A DNA stretch of 64,000 nt, from NCBI RefSeq assembly GCF_964204865.1, contig NC_135259.1, positions 11,790,974 through 11,854,973 on the forward strand, read 5' to 3'. The position numbers and the translations under genes were made by a program. The DNA is from Styela clava. Lineage: Eukaryota; Chordata; Ascidiacea; Stolidobranchia; Styelidae. Of the stretch, positions 37,701-50,600 are shown piece by piece. Numbering within the stretch: the first letter of the stretch is position 1; each line of letters begins with the position of its first letter. The notes beneath the pieces were generated by a model, which was not told the DNA's origin, searched no databases, and worked only from the letters and a program-made list of their open reading frames with translations.

Positions 37701-39663
37701 CCTCTCATAGTCTCATACATTGTATCATTTTCATGGTTTCAGTACCTCTCGGCATTTCAATTGTCGCCATGGTAAACTTGAAAAAAATATTTTTAGGCGG
37801 CTTTCAACTATATTACTGTTGATTTGGCCCTGGCTCAGAGAGAAGGTTTTCATTTCGGTTGCAAACTTGTTCGAGGTGCTTACATGGAACAAGAAAGGGA
37901 AAGAGCAAATATGTTGAAATATGAAGATCCTATACAACCTGACTATGAGGCAACAAACAGGTGATTTTACTCAGACATTGAATCTAAGTTGTAGAGATTA
38001 CTATTACTTAGGCTGCATGTATAGAGCATTGCAACAAAGGTCTGAAAATATGTGTATTTCTTAGAGCTTTTCATTTCAATTTTCGATTATTCAAATAAAT
38101 CTGTTATACCAAATGGTGTACCAGATTGACTTCATGAAATTTAAATTATATTTTGGTTTCGTGCCAATAATAGCAAAATCAACTGAAAAAAATAATTTAG
38201 TAAGGAATCCATGAATTCTGTCAGTGGTCTTTTCTGTATTTTATACGTGATATTAGGATAGGATTTACATATTTATCCTGGGGGAGAACAAAGGCGATAA
38301 GGCCGCTTAATGATATGCCAAACCACAGCCTCTTGTCTGGTTACCAGTCCATGTTGCATAAGGGATTAATTAGCCAGTTATTTGTTGCAGATGCATAAAC
38401 TTGATATATTGCGATAATCATCTACTCGTTCTTCAGGATTTAACAATTTTTTCAATTACCACCCTGTGTTGAATGCTACCAAAATGTTAATTTGAAATTT
38501 TTACAGGGGTTACTTGAAATCATTGGATCTTCTTCTTGATAACATTAATTCACATGGCAATATAAATGTGATGGTTGCAAGTCACAACGAAGATAGTATC
38601 AAATATGCTTTACAAAGGTATGTATAGTTCTATACTAGATTTTAAAATAAATTAGCATTTATAATAACAACCCCAGGTGTAAGGGAAGGCAATCATAATG
38701 TGTTTTGAATGTTCATTATTGCCAGTCATACATTTCTTGCAGAATTAATTTTAGTACATTTTATCATCTTATGACAAAATTATTTTGCGTCAGACAGTAT
38801 ATGCACCCCTGAGCTAATAAGTTGATTATTAAACATAGATCATTTTTGAAGTAAGGTTTCTTACTGTTCTATGTTTTTCATACATTTTATACAGAATGCA
38901 TGATCTCGGGATTTCTTCAGCTTCTAAACAAGTATTCTTTGGACAATTACTTGGGATGTGTGATCATGTGACATATCCACTAGGTAAGTACATCAATGAA
39001 ATAATTTAATATTAATAATGAATAAGCATCCGGGCTCTGCAAACATGTCTCTAAACAAGGCATTGTTTGACACTAAAATCATGTTGATATGACAGGTTTA
39101 GTATTTTATTATTTAGCTTACCGATTATTTGCAGTTAGAGCTATATCCCAGACCTGGATAATGATATTTAGATTTAAAAGTAAATTTTTCAGACCAATGT
39201 GCAGCACATTAGCTAATTTTGACTATGTTGCAAGGACCAATGTATAGTCCTCGACATACAAGATTTAATGCATGTTACACTTTCGACCAAATTCAAAATA
39301 TGTGGTTAGCTGTTTGCTGTATCTTCATTCTTCAAGATAATAAACTACCCAATTTTGTTTTTATCAAACTCTTCACTAAATTTTAAATCAGACATTTGCT
39401 CATTAAGATAGAATGAAGAATGAGATAGAATGGTTATTATCAAATATTTTTTTAACTATTATTTATTTTAAGGTCAAGCAGGCCACTGTGTATTCAAGTA
39501 TGTACCTTTTGGACCGGTACGTGAAGTCATGCCATATTTATCCAGAAGAGCGCAGGAAAATCGGGGAATGCTTCGAGGGGCACAACTTGAACGTCAAATG
39601 TTATGGCAAGAAATCATGCGCAGACTTTTTGGTTTTTCAACACCAAAAGTCGTAAAATCGTAA
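28737..39663 (+). CDS. PRODH: mitochondrial proline dehydrogenase
   Basis: FAD-dependent inner-membrane enzyme oxidising L-proline to pyrroline-5-carboxylate, the first step of proline catabolism. Exons: 28737-28981, 29552-29711, 30631-30738, 31397-31532, 33908-34034, 34666-34747, 35035-35139, 35583-35747, 36185-36279, 37149-37293, 37797-37960, 38507-38617, 38895-38983, 39473-39663. They join in frame to 640 aa (human 600). The N-terminus is basic and Ser/Thr-rich, as for a mitochondrial presequence. Exon 4 has [13 protein letters not shown]. The TIM-barrel core shows [56 protein letters not shown] and [18 protein letters not shown]; the last supplies the conserved arginines that bind the proline carboxylate in this family. 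An EF-hand-like loop lies at residues 344-355. The exon 5 donor (aa|gtggga) is weak. Introns 4, 9 and 11 hold SINE or MITE copies. Confidence 0.95.
31905..32200 (+). repeat. near full-length tRNA-derived SINE
   Basis: Forward copy in PRODH intron 4. The head is cgttagctcagtgttgaaag with gtgctaagcgttagg (A box), then gggtttgcaggcacgaatccc (B box). The body is gaggattgttggacttcttgccgccgcagggtgg. The 3' end is ctggtaaccggatgggaggccgtgg followed by gggataaatatgtaaatccc. Confidence 0.8.
36840..37055. mobile_element. MITE family A copy (PRODH intron 9)
   Basis: Ends: accggtactcccgtagtgtgtgtacc and attggtacacacgcttctggagcgcc. Internal landmarks ggttagggttaggccataattttattccg and cttgatgtaaagtaggcgaac are shared almost letter for letter with the 48873 copy, suggesting recent spread. 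Confidence 0.8.
38255..38400 (-). repeat. SINE 3' half (PRODH intron 11)
   Basis: Reverse-strand copy: ggataggatttacatatttatcctggggg, then ggcgataaggccg. It continues ccaaaccacagcctcttgtctggttaccagtcc and ttagccagttatttg. The tRNA-like head is absent. Confidence 0.75.
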
Positions 39664-40076
39664 CACGTTTTTTTAGAAAAAAATTTCAAAGTAAAAAAAG
39701 TTATTTACTTTAAGCGGTGTTTGTTTTGCTTTAGATTTTAATTATTAGCTTTTCGACTATGGCCAATCTTAAGCAATTTTAGGACTTGCACTTAGTACTT
39801 TTACTTGAAAAATAATACATGTTTTAATCGATAATTTATTACAATTTTTGCCACCTTGTTAACAATTTAAAATTACTAGTAATAGTTTTATTTCTGTTTA
39901 TGTTATGTAACTGGAGATATATTTACTTCTAATACACATCACATAATCGGGTTTTTGTTGCGCGTTAGTTAAATCAGAAATATGTAGAAATAAATTGACT
40001 CGGATACAAGAATTTTATAGGCATTTGTGACTATGTTATGTTTTAAACAAGAAGAGTGAGATTTACTTGTCAATTC

Positions 40077-40190
40077 GGTGCACCCGAACTATTCGTACCA
40101 AGATGACGCACAACCTGAACAACCCTGACCCGGTAAACATACTATGTTCAGGTCGTGCGCCATCTTGGTACGAATACTTCCGGAGTGTCG
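40077..40190. mobile_element. short foldback MITE related to family A
   Basis: About 114 bp, nearly one hairpin. The left arm cggtgcacccgaactattcg, ccaagatgacgcacaacctgaac is inverted at the right as gttcaggtcgtgcgccatc, cgaatacttccggagtg. The cactccggaagtattcg-type end resembles the gcgctccggaagtrtgtg ends of family A. Confidence 0.7.
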
Positions 40191-41485
40191 TCAATTCTTC
40201 AATTGAAATATTGACATATCTGGGATTGTGATGAGACAAGCTTCCATTCCAATAAAGCAATACCATTGACACTACACTGTTTTGTGTAATACAAAGTTAA
40301 CAATAAAATTTGTATTCCTATTTTTGAAAGCCATTAAGCAAAACTTGATATTTTCATAGCAATAATACACAAAGAATAATTCTATTTGGATAAAAATGTT
40401 TTTTTATTTGCGCTTAACACATCTATCGCCACACCACGCAAGGCTTTGTAAAACAATCGTTCTCAAAAGTAGATAAGCAATTTTTAGATAAGCATCTTTT
40501 TGCTTTTACATGTAAGAAAATTTCCAATTCTGCAGCCTGTACCTGGCTTGTAGATATTTACTTTCATATGTATGGTTGCTTAAACTGTGTATATCTTTAT
40601 TTTCAATTTTACTTTTTCATGCTCCCTTTTTTTATTTTTTTTATTCGAAATGTGTTTTTAAGTCTCGAAAAGTTCATTTTAATGAGCTCTATACACAATA
40701 ACTTAGTATGTAACACAATTTCTTCAAAACACTATGATATATTCAATTTTATTTGTATTTAGAATATTTAGATATTATCAAATATTTGAAAATACTGTAC
40801 TTTTTAGATATTTTCTATGCGTTTAATCAATAAATTGAGCTACCATCCACCTAAATTTGACATAAACAGCAATATGGCTGGCAAATTAGTCCAAAACTGG
40901 CATATTAGTCATTCTCAAATTCTTTAGTTTGTTCCCGATGGTAAATATTAACTCGACGACATCAACATATATGTCAAATGAAAGATGTGTCAACACCAGT
41001 AAATAGAGCAAATAATTTAGCTTTATAAAAAAGTTGACAAATGTTGGTATTTGGAAATGAAAATTTTCATTGCCTTCAGTGATACGAAACTTTAATTAAA
41101 GATGATTTTCGTGTTTTTTGAAAAAGATTGCATCTTATTGTTATTTATTTTTAGAGCATTTGAAAAGAATGGGTATAACCTTTTACACTGAAAAACTTCC
41201 GAAAAACAATATTTTTTTTAGTTACGATGGATAATATGGAACAAAGTAATAACGATACGAATATTCTATTAATCATCGTTAACCGCAACTTGCAATGTTA
41301 ATTGCAATTCTCCCTACTTGTCCTTACATCTGTTATTATATTACTTAGTTCATAACTGCAAATGAGTCGACGATCATTCAACAACTACTCTGGTTCCCAC
41401 CTCCTGGTTTAAAGGTCATCTCGACTCTCTCTCTGAACACCTTGAAAACAAAATTTTGATTACAATAGCTTTGGTATATGCAAAT

Positions 41486-41715
41486 TTTGGTGCTCCCGAA
41501 GTATGCGAACCAAGATGGCGGACATCGGAACGTAACATGGGTAACAGGTTAGGGCGATAATTTTTTTCCAATTTTCCTTATTTTAGTCCTATTATACGTT
41601 CGAAGACTAGCCAAGAGCCTTCCGTAGTATTTATACCTAAAATTATGGCCTAACCTAGTACACATGTTACATTCCGATGTCCGCCATCTTGGTTCGCATA
41701 CTTCGGGAGCCCCCA
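41486..41715. mobile_element. MITE with ~40 bp inverted ends, related to family A
   Basis: Left arm ggtgctcccgaagtatgcg, aaccaagatggcggacatcgga; right arm tccgatgtccgccatcttgg, ttcgcatacttcgggagcccc. The two arms are almost perfectly complementary over about 40 bp. The interior keeps ttttccttattttagtcctattat as in family A. No coding capacity. Confidence 0.85.
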
Positions 41716-44590
41716 AATTTTCTTATTAGTATGTTGAGATCGCTTAGTCAATTTATCGCTTATATACTTACATTTAAATTTTAACCTTGAATTCAACCTT
41801 TCTGACAGAATTAGAATTTTCTGCTTCGAATCAGATACGATGTCGCACTTTGCCTTGGCTAAGACATTATTTCCTTCTTTTCAAACGCTTGCAGCACCAA
41901 GTGTATATAACAGCTTTAAAAATTGATAAGATTAAATCAAATAATAAGTCAAAATATTTTTACTATATACCCACTGCGATTTTTTTTTTACATTAGCCTC
42001 CTGCCTGCCACTTATCTGAGAAATAACTTATGACTTTATGTTATAATTTTGCTACTGTGTGCTGTTTTTCTCAGTTTATTATTTGATCTCAAAAGCTGTT
42101 TTTTTAAATAGGATTTGATAGTTTGTATGTATGCTTTCACAGTAAGTTTTGTAATGTTTATGTGATATTTATCCACAAAAAAAAACGTTTTGTTATAATT
42201 AACTTCAACAATATTTTATAACAAGTTTTTGTTTTATTCAGAACGAGCCACAGATGGACCGTACATATTTTATCTAAGGCTTAATCTAATTTGAAATATA
42301 TGTAAGAATAATTATTTTTGTAAAGTAGAAAAAATGTTTTATTTTTAACAGTGTTTGTACATAATTGTATATATGTAAGAAAAATAAACGGAAAATTCAC
42401 GTAGTCCTTTTTTTGCTGTTTAGTACTGTTGCCAGTTATGGGAATTGTGGCAAGGGATGTAAGTTTTAGAATTTCGAATTGAAGCGATTTGAATCTTTTC
42501 GGAGCAATTTGAGAAATAAAGGCTCGATTCTATATGCAAAAAATATTAATACCAATAGCACGAGACGGTTGCATGAGGCAGAAACATCATACAAGTCTTA
42601 ACACTCATGTGGTTGTTATTTTTTTTATATGGGCCACAGTTTCACCTAATTTTGTGCGACTACTTGAAGGTGTCGATCACAATTTATCCTGCAGTTGTTC
42701 CAAAGTTCAGGATAATATGAGGTTATACCAAAAACAACCAGATAAGGAAATATAGTATTCGGATCGGAACATTCGATTCGGAACTTACATTCCTAATTGT
42801 GGCGTTTAGATTGGTCTTCACCTGGGGTAAAAAATATCACAGAGCGTAAATTCAGCATAATTGCCAAAACTTCCAATGAAGTTTAAACGTTAAACATTGT
42901 GCTATATTGGCAAACGCAACCTTGAAACATATATTATACGAGAGAAGTGATTATGCTTGAAAAAATAAAATATAGTATTCATATACAGTTAGTGTCAAAT
43001 GGTATGATAACTGACTACCTTCCATTTGTTGGCAATTGTTCACTGTCATGAAGGCTATGGAATCGCGGAACGTTTGCAATCGACTCCGAGCTGAGAAATA
43101 TTAAACTCAGGGCTGTAAAAAATTTCGACTCTGAACTCGCAGAAAAACAGGTTTTGATGACGAAAACATTTTCGTATGTAAAGCATTCAGAATGATTAGT
43201 GAACTCTGTAGTACATTAGGACTTCTATTATCACTTTCGAAAGTATGAAACTTCGACACCCAAGAGTTCAAAGTTCAGGCTTCTCCTCTACTCACGACTA
43301 CGGGCAGTTTGAAGATAGAATAAAAAGGCTGAAGTAAACTGCGGAGGGATGAAAATGAACAATAAATACATTCAGAAAAGGTTCTGAAGTTCCTGTTTAA
43401 CAATGTAGTTCGAGCCGTTTACTTTTAAATCTGATACTCAAGGAAGTAAAACTATATATATAAGCATTATGGTGCTAATATAAATATATAGTGTGCATAC
43501 TATGTTGGTAACTGGAGAACTTATACGATGATTTCTTTGCTGAAACTTTTAAGCAAATAATCTATGACAATAATGAATTCTTCAAATTGGAATTCCTTAA
43601 ACGAAAGATCTCGAAATATCAAATCCACCGCTATTTACGTTAAGGGGGTGGCATTGATTCAATTTGTCAGAGAATGCCGATAAAATAAATCGGTGATAGG
43701 TTGTTTTCAAAAATTGTTTAGGATCGATTTGAATTAAACAATGATGATCCAAATCATTCATCTGAATTACATCCATAATGAACGTTAGCAAAAACAAAAA
43801 CTTGAAAGCCAGAATATCTCGTAAAGGTTGAAGAAACAATTAATATTCTTATCCCAGGAAGCAAATTTTATTTTCGTATGGAAATTTGCAAGAAAAAGTT
43901 TACTTTCTTTTTAACACATTTTGGCAATTAAATTAAGGCATGTACATTTAAGTTATTCAGACATTATTCCGGAGGAGGGTATTCAAATTTAATTTGCAAA
44001 AGACGTAGATTAAACTATTTGTTGTTGTTTAGTTTTACGACGAAGTTTACATTCCTGACTGACTTGCACAAATTAAGGGATTTTTCTTCGTTCTATATTA
44101 TCTGAAACAAATTGTGCCGGTTCGTGAAAGACGTGTTTATTACGACATCAGATCGTTTGACTGATTCAAGCCGCGTAGTCTAGAAAGCATCTTAAAAAGC
44201 AGACTCTTGAACACCAGACTGCAAAAACGCACGATTGCCACCACGTGTCTTCGACCAGACTGTAATGATCGCATTGTTATTGCAATGATTACAAATCATT
44301 CTTTGATGAGAGCACGGCGTCTCAAATGTGGGGGAATGAGCTGATTTTATTTCGCGTACCACGTATTGTCTGTTCTGTTTGTTGCTCGCTATCGTATCTA
44401 TGTTGGGTATGTATGAATCCAGGCTGGTTGCAGTAATGTGGGTTGGGTAGGACTGCTGTTTGAGTTTTAGAAACGAATTCAGCCTACGTAATTACACAAT
44501 AAACATTCATTTTATCTGTTGAGATGATTATTATTATCTATGGGATAGCATAGTTAGGGACGATAGTTAGGGTTTATATAGCAAGTCATA

Positions 44591-44600
44591 TTTTATAAAA
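44591..44600 (+). promoter_or_regulatory. TATA-like box of the mosaic receptor gene
   Basis: ttttataaaa lies 99-108 bp upstream of the start codon at 44699. That allows a short 5' untranslated region. Position-based inference only. Confidence 0.3.
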
Positions 44601-44698
44601 CGGGTTTCGAACATAATTTTGTTGTTGTTGTAGAGTTAATTTTTTGTTATAGTTATAATTTTTGTTCTCGTTTTCGTCGGAATATCAAAAATTTGGAC

Positions 44699-47600
44699 AT
44701 GTATGGGTAAGTTATGAAGGAATTGTTGACGTAACATTTTCTTGCATTGGTGTTACCAATTTCTATTTTTTCAGATTTTTGTTTTGTCTGGTGTTTGCTC
44801 TGATCTCCTACCAAGAAGGTAAGTCACCATTTAATCGTTTACTCGATGTTTTGTAACGTTGATGTCGCTGCTATTGTGTACCGACTGTTAAGGAAAGATG
44901 GGTCACGTGTATGTATATGTGTAGTGGCCAGTGATTGGTTATTGGGAACTAAAAACAGTAGTGGTCATGGCACCAAATACATTGCCCGCATAATATTTAA
45001 TATATATATATGGAATAAATAAGACAAGTGGTTTCGCTTGTAACCGGTTGACTGGGCGTGAGATCGTGGTTTATATGCATGATTAATTCGTTTTCCCGAG
45101 ATCAATTTGACAATTCCTATTTTATTTCTCTGAAAATTAGGTACAATACGAAAAATTACAAAAACAAATATTGCTTTATTTTTACCACGGTAACCGAAAC
45201 CTAAATCGATTCATGTAAAAAAATAACAGGGAATAATTCCTATATTCGGCAAAATCGGCATGGGCTTGTAATCTGACGAGAGGTTCGAGGTTCGTCATGT
45301 AATTAAACGATATTATTGACTATCCCCTTCAACGTGATAAATATGAAAATTCTATCCAAACTGGCTTGCAGTAGCATTCTGCTCCTTACTTGCTAAAGTT
45401 ACGGATACTTTCTTTTCTAAAGCATTTGGGGTGAACTGTCCGCGCCAGGAAGACAAGGTGGAAGGCGGCAGAACGTGTCAACCGTCATGCAAGTACAACC
45501 GTGAATGCACCGGAAAAGGCCAAACTTGTAACTGCGACGATCACTGCGGGATGTCATGCTTCAATAAAAGTACGATCTTGTTTTTATTATGACGAATACA
45601 AAACAAGTGTTTCAATACACATCTAGTGTATTCATCGGAAAAGTTTTCGATCGACATTGTTTATACGACTTCATTTCCTAGAATTTGAATTATAAGCTGA
45701 TCCTAAATTGGACCAAATACTTCAGATTCCTGCCTATTTGAAACATTGACGGTCTCTTGAAGTGCAGCGTTATTTTTAATAATCTAGATATAGTTGTCTA
45801 AGATTGACCCACACTGTTGCTTACCCTTAGTCCAGTGATTGATTTAGTGTTTCAATATTTTGTTCAAAATCTTAGAAGCAGAATGTGAAAAACTTCCTGA
45901 TCTACAAAATGGAAAACTAGATTGGTCGTCCCATTCCCGATCGTATGCGGCTATTGTAAGGTTTCAATGCAATGCTAGATATCGATTGTCAAACAGTGAA
46001 AATCGGAAGTGCCGATCAGATCTAAAATGGTCTGGTTCAATGCCACTATGTGAACGTGAGTATAAATAAACATTGAATATTCTAGGTTAATAATCTTATA
46101 CACTGATACTTCCTTTTTCAGCGATTGTTTGTACGAGTCCAAGTGACTTACAAAACGGGTACTTCGAACCTAACGAAACCGAGTGGTCATTTTCGTCAGA
46201 AGTGACCTATTATTGTAACAAGGGTTTCAAGTTCGAAATCAAAAAACATAACGCCAAAACCGTCACACTCACTTGCGACAAGGATGGTAAATGGACAGAG
46301 GAAACCCCGGAATGTGTTTCCATTCAAGACATGGGTAGCAGAAGAGGTAAGGGTCCCTGGTTTGTTGTGCACGTAGCGTACCTATCGACAGATTATTCGT
46401 TTTTACTTATCAACTGATATTCGTATAGGTATAGGTATTTGTCTGTTAGATAAATGCGATATCTCACGAAAGCGACGTTGAATCTGCTCCAAATTACATG
46501 TGCATTCATCATATCGCGGACCAGAAGCCTATTGATTTTGGATAAATTATGTTGTATAATTAGCGAGTTATTAAATAATTAGTGATGGGACAGGCGGTGT
46601 CGCTATTGAGTCAAAGCTAAGGAGACACGCCACTAGATCGATAAGTCGGCGGTCTCTGATCGCTATCTCGTTAGTATGGTTGTTTGCGTTGTGAAAAATT
46701 GCTTTTCTCACAAATGATCGACCAAAATAATGCGGTATAATTTTTAGACATTTGTCTGGAATTCTGCTAAGTTTGCGTTCGCGATTATTGTCATTTGACA
46801 GTCCTTCACATGCCTGAGCGTTGTTCCTGATCTTAGGTATGAAACTATAATTCACCACCCATTCCGTTAACAGTAAAAATAATAATCGTCTAATCATCAG
46901 GTGCCGATTATTGTCATCCTCCTCCGGTTCTTGAAAATGGAGGGATTGAACCGGATGTGATCTCCGGTAATGTTGCTCAAGTTGCTACCTCATTCTCATG
47001 GGTACCTGGTGATGTTATCACGTATTATTGCAAAGAAGGATTCCTGCTAACAGGGAGTGAAAAGAGAAAATGCGATAATGATGGTTCATGGACTGGTATG
47101 CAGCCAGAATGCGTAGGTATGTATTAATCGGTAGGTAACATACTTAACTACATGTCCCATATTCCTTCTGCACTTAGGGACTATCTGCAATCTGAAATCA
47201 ATATAACATTCAATATTCAGTTGCCAGATGCCAATCAAATATTATAAAATTAACAATCAAATTAGATAAGATCAAATTAGATTAGAAGTCAATATAACAT
47301 TCAATATTCAGTTGCCAGATGCCAATCAAATATCATAAAATTAACAATCAAATTAGATAATTCCAAGCTGTAGGTGACAAAAATGTGATCTTGTTCGCTT
47401 AGCTGATTAACCGCATGCTTTCATCATTCGGTGATTGAAAGGTATTGCAAATCCACAGTATCCTTTGATTTTTAGTTCATGTTTCATATACCCTTTGTAC
47501 ATGTTACATGATATTTTCCATTTTCATCGGAAACTTGGTAATATTCGTACAATATTTTAGCGATTCGTATTGAAGTATACTCTCATGTTTTGGACGAAGG

Positions 47601-50600
47601 GCACTGCTCCACACCGCCAAGTATAAAACATGGTTGGTTTGAAGAATACTCAGATTCATACTCGGAAAATGATGATGATGGTAGCGACGATATAGACGGT
47701 CGTTCATCAGAAACTCCAGATGACACTATTTGGCAAGCAAACATTACTATTGTTTACAAGTGCATGGAAAATTATGTTCTAGTACAAGGTAGCAAAAAAA
47801 GAACCTGTCACGATGATGGTTCCTGGACTGGAAGTCAGCCTATGTGCGTTTTGAAAGCCGCCGAGTCGAGAGTCGGCGACGACGGATACTGCGATTCCCC
47901 TCCTGATATTCAGAATGGTTGGGTATCGCCTGACAGTAACTGGGGCGATGACTCTTACACTGAGCCTGAGGGGGGTAATGAAGTACTCCCACCTGTTGCC
48001 CAAGTTGAAATTCGTTGGCAGACGAATGATGTGTTAGTTTATCGTTGCCTGAAGAACTACGAATTAGTATCTGGAAGCAAACGTCGTATTTGTAACTCAG
48101 ATGGAACGTGGACTGGAAACCAACCAAGATGCGTTCGTATGTACATTTCATTTTACACGCTAGTTGTCCTAATAAAATGACAAACAAATGGACTTGATTG
48201 GTATCACTGCCTCGCAACTGACGTTATAAATTGGTGTCTTCCAGAAATATTTGATTCCATTCAACACTGTCTACTTGAAATTTCGTCTTAATGCTGAATG
48301 TCTCGATTCCAATAGCAAACATATTATATATATAAAGAATTATATAGGTTGTGTTTTTGTGAGAAGATTCACGTTGCGCAAACTGTAATTCATCCTGAGC
48401 TTATCAAACCATAAGTTTAGTTTTTTCAAATGCGCAATGCAAAGTGAATCTTGTCAGAGGAATATCACCCATTTTATAGATTGCGCTAGTTTGGTCGTAA
48501 TCGGCAAGCACAAAACGCCTTAAAATTGTTCCTATTGCATCCTAGACCAACCTCGAACGCCACGAACTAATTTATTTTTAGGCAAAGTTGAATCCACGAG
48601 TAGAACTTGTTCAACTCCTACTTTTCCACGATATGGTACAATCGTTCCTCAACAGTACATGTGGTTTGTTGGTAATTCTTATACTGTGTCGTGCAATACT
48701 GGTTATGAAGCTCCATTGATAAACATTGCAACCTGTCTTTCTAACGGAATGTGGTCACCACAACATCTAGAATGCCAGCCTATTCAGCAAAGTGAGTATT
48801 TGAAGTTTATATATTTATATATATAATTTTCAAAATTGGTTGAAAAATGTTTTTTGGCTCGCTCATTGATAGTCCCGTAGTGTGTGTACCAGGTTAGGGT
48901 GAGGCCATAATTTTATTCCGATTTTCCTTATCTTAGTTCTAATACGAGTTCGGGGACTGTCTGTGTTAGCCAACTGAATATACCCCCTGCCCATGGACTT
49001 CCGTTCCTTTACACAACTTGATGTAAAGTAGGCGAAAAAAAATAGTTACCTCCATATTGGTACACATACTTCTGCAGCGCCGATTCATTTGCTAATCTGT
49101 TACGACATTGTTACAACTTATATATGCGATATCCATGGAATGTACCTGTCTTCTTTTGGGACAATTAACATATATTGTGGACGCAAACGCCCAGCAGTTA
49201 GCGCGAGGTATGCAAACAACAACGAACATTTATAAAGTCTTCAAGTTTAAACTCAATTTAAGCTGTTTACTCTTGGGTGTGTAATATATCGTAGCTATAG
49301 GTAAGAAGCCGAACTGATAGGATTCCAATATTTCTGATAGTATGGGTATATATTACCTATCTTTACGAAAATATTGACTATCCAGGAGTCAATGGCGACT
49401 TGTACAGATCCCAATATAAATCAAAGCCTTCATTCGTTGTTGCACTGAATTTTTTCTTGCAGAAACATTTTGCGTGCCCCTACCCACTATACAAAACGGT
49501 TGGATGGATTCACCAAACCCAGGAGCTTATCGTTATCTAGTTGGCCAATCAATTACTTATCGTTGCCGATCAGGATATAAACTTGTCGAAGGAAGTACAA
49601 CTAGGACTTGTTCCTCTCAGGGCTCATGGACTGGATCTCAACCCTCTTGCAAAGGTGAAATTTGTTATTGTATAAAACTATAAATGAATGCAAAACAGTC
49701 ATTTAATGGCATAGTGAAGTTTGGAGAATGGTAAACATGAGATGGTTTTTTCACATCAAGCAATTTTTGGTGCACATTTTGGTGTCTGATATATGTTCGC
49801 ACTTCGTAAATTTTTAAAAACATTTTGAACCATTCTATTGGTCTATTGGCCTATGTTAGTAGATACTAAATGCAATCAACAGTAGGTATACCTATACTTT
49901 GGGATATCACAACACGCCACAAGTATTCTGGAGACTTAATTTGTATATTACTTGACATTGTGCGGCAAAATATGTTTTGCTATTACCGCCCTGGGCCAAG
50001 TGGCGCTTGTTATATCATCAAGTTTCAACTATTTATAATATATAATAAAATATAATATCAATATTTAAACATTGCTTTAGAACCAAGAATTGTAACGTGT
50101 AATCATCCGAGTGCAATTGGCGGTGTAGTATCTCCACAAAAGTCCGTGTGGTATCAAGGAGACACATTTTCAATAACTTGCTTTCAAGGATACAACCCTC
50201 CTTCGATTGTTGCATCAACTTGTCTCTCTAGTGGATCTTGGTCGCCGTCTTCAACTCTTGAATGTAAAAGAAGTGAGTTATAGGCACTATTCAGAGTCTC
50301 ACAGTTTTCAAGTTGTGGGTCGTTTATGTGGGTTAGTGGGGCGTGGCTATGTTGACATTCTGTTCTTGTGCTGTCGAGTTAAACCCCCATCACCTATAGA
50401 AAATGTATCAGATTTGGTAAGCTATGGCAAACAAGAAATCATATTACTCTATGTACACCTGGAGCCCTATTCAGTCAGAGCGATCGTCAAAATGTTTTCT
50501 AAAAATATCCATTTTTAGTCCATGATACTATATAAAAACTTTGTTACTGCGAGTAGATCTCCAAAATCTAACTCAGGAAAGCCACGGAGCTAAACTTTGC

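Larger units (their letters stand above)
39664..44698. other. PRODH 3' flank and intergenic region
   Basis: About 5 kb with no supported exon. It contains the PRODH 3' untranslated region (the first AATAAA after a few hundred bases is at 39989-39994; a later one is at 42383-42388) and two short inverted-repeat elements (40077-40190 and 41486-41715). The promoter side of the mosaic receptor gene has a TATA-like ttttataaaa at 44591-44600. Open frames here are short and resemble nothing known to me. Confidence 0.5.

Noticed and set aside
47840..48217. 125-codon reverse-strand open frame opposite sushi domains 4 and 5
   Set aside because: It is antisense to clearly coding receptor exon sequence and has no domain of its own; a shadow frame.
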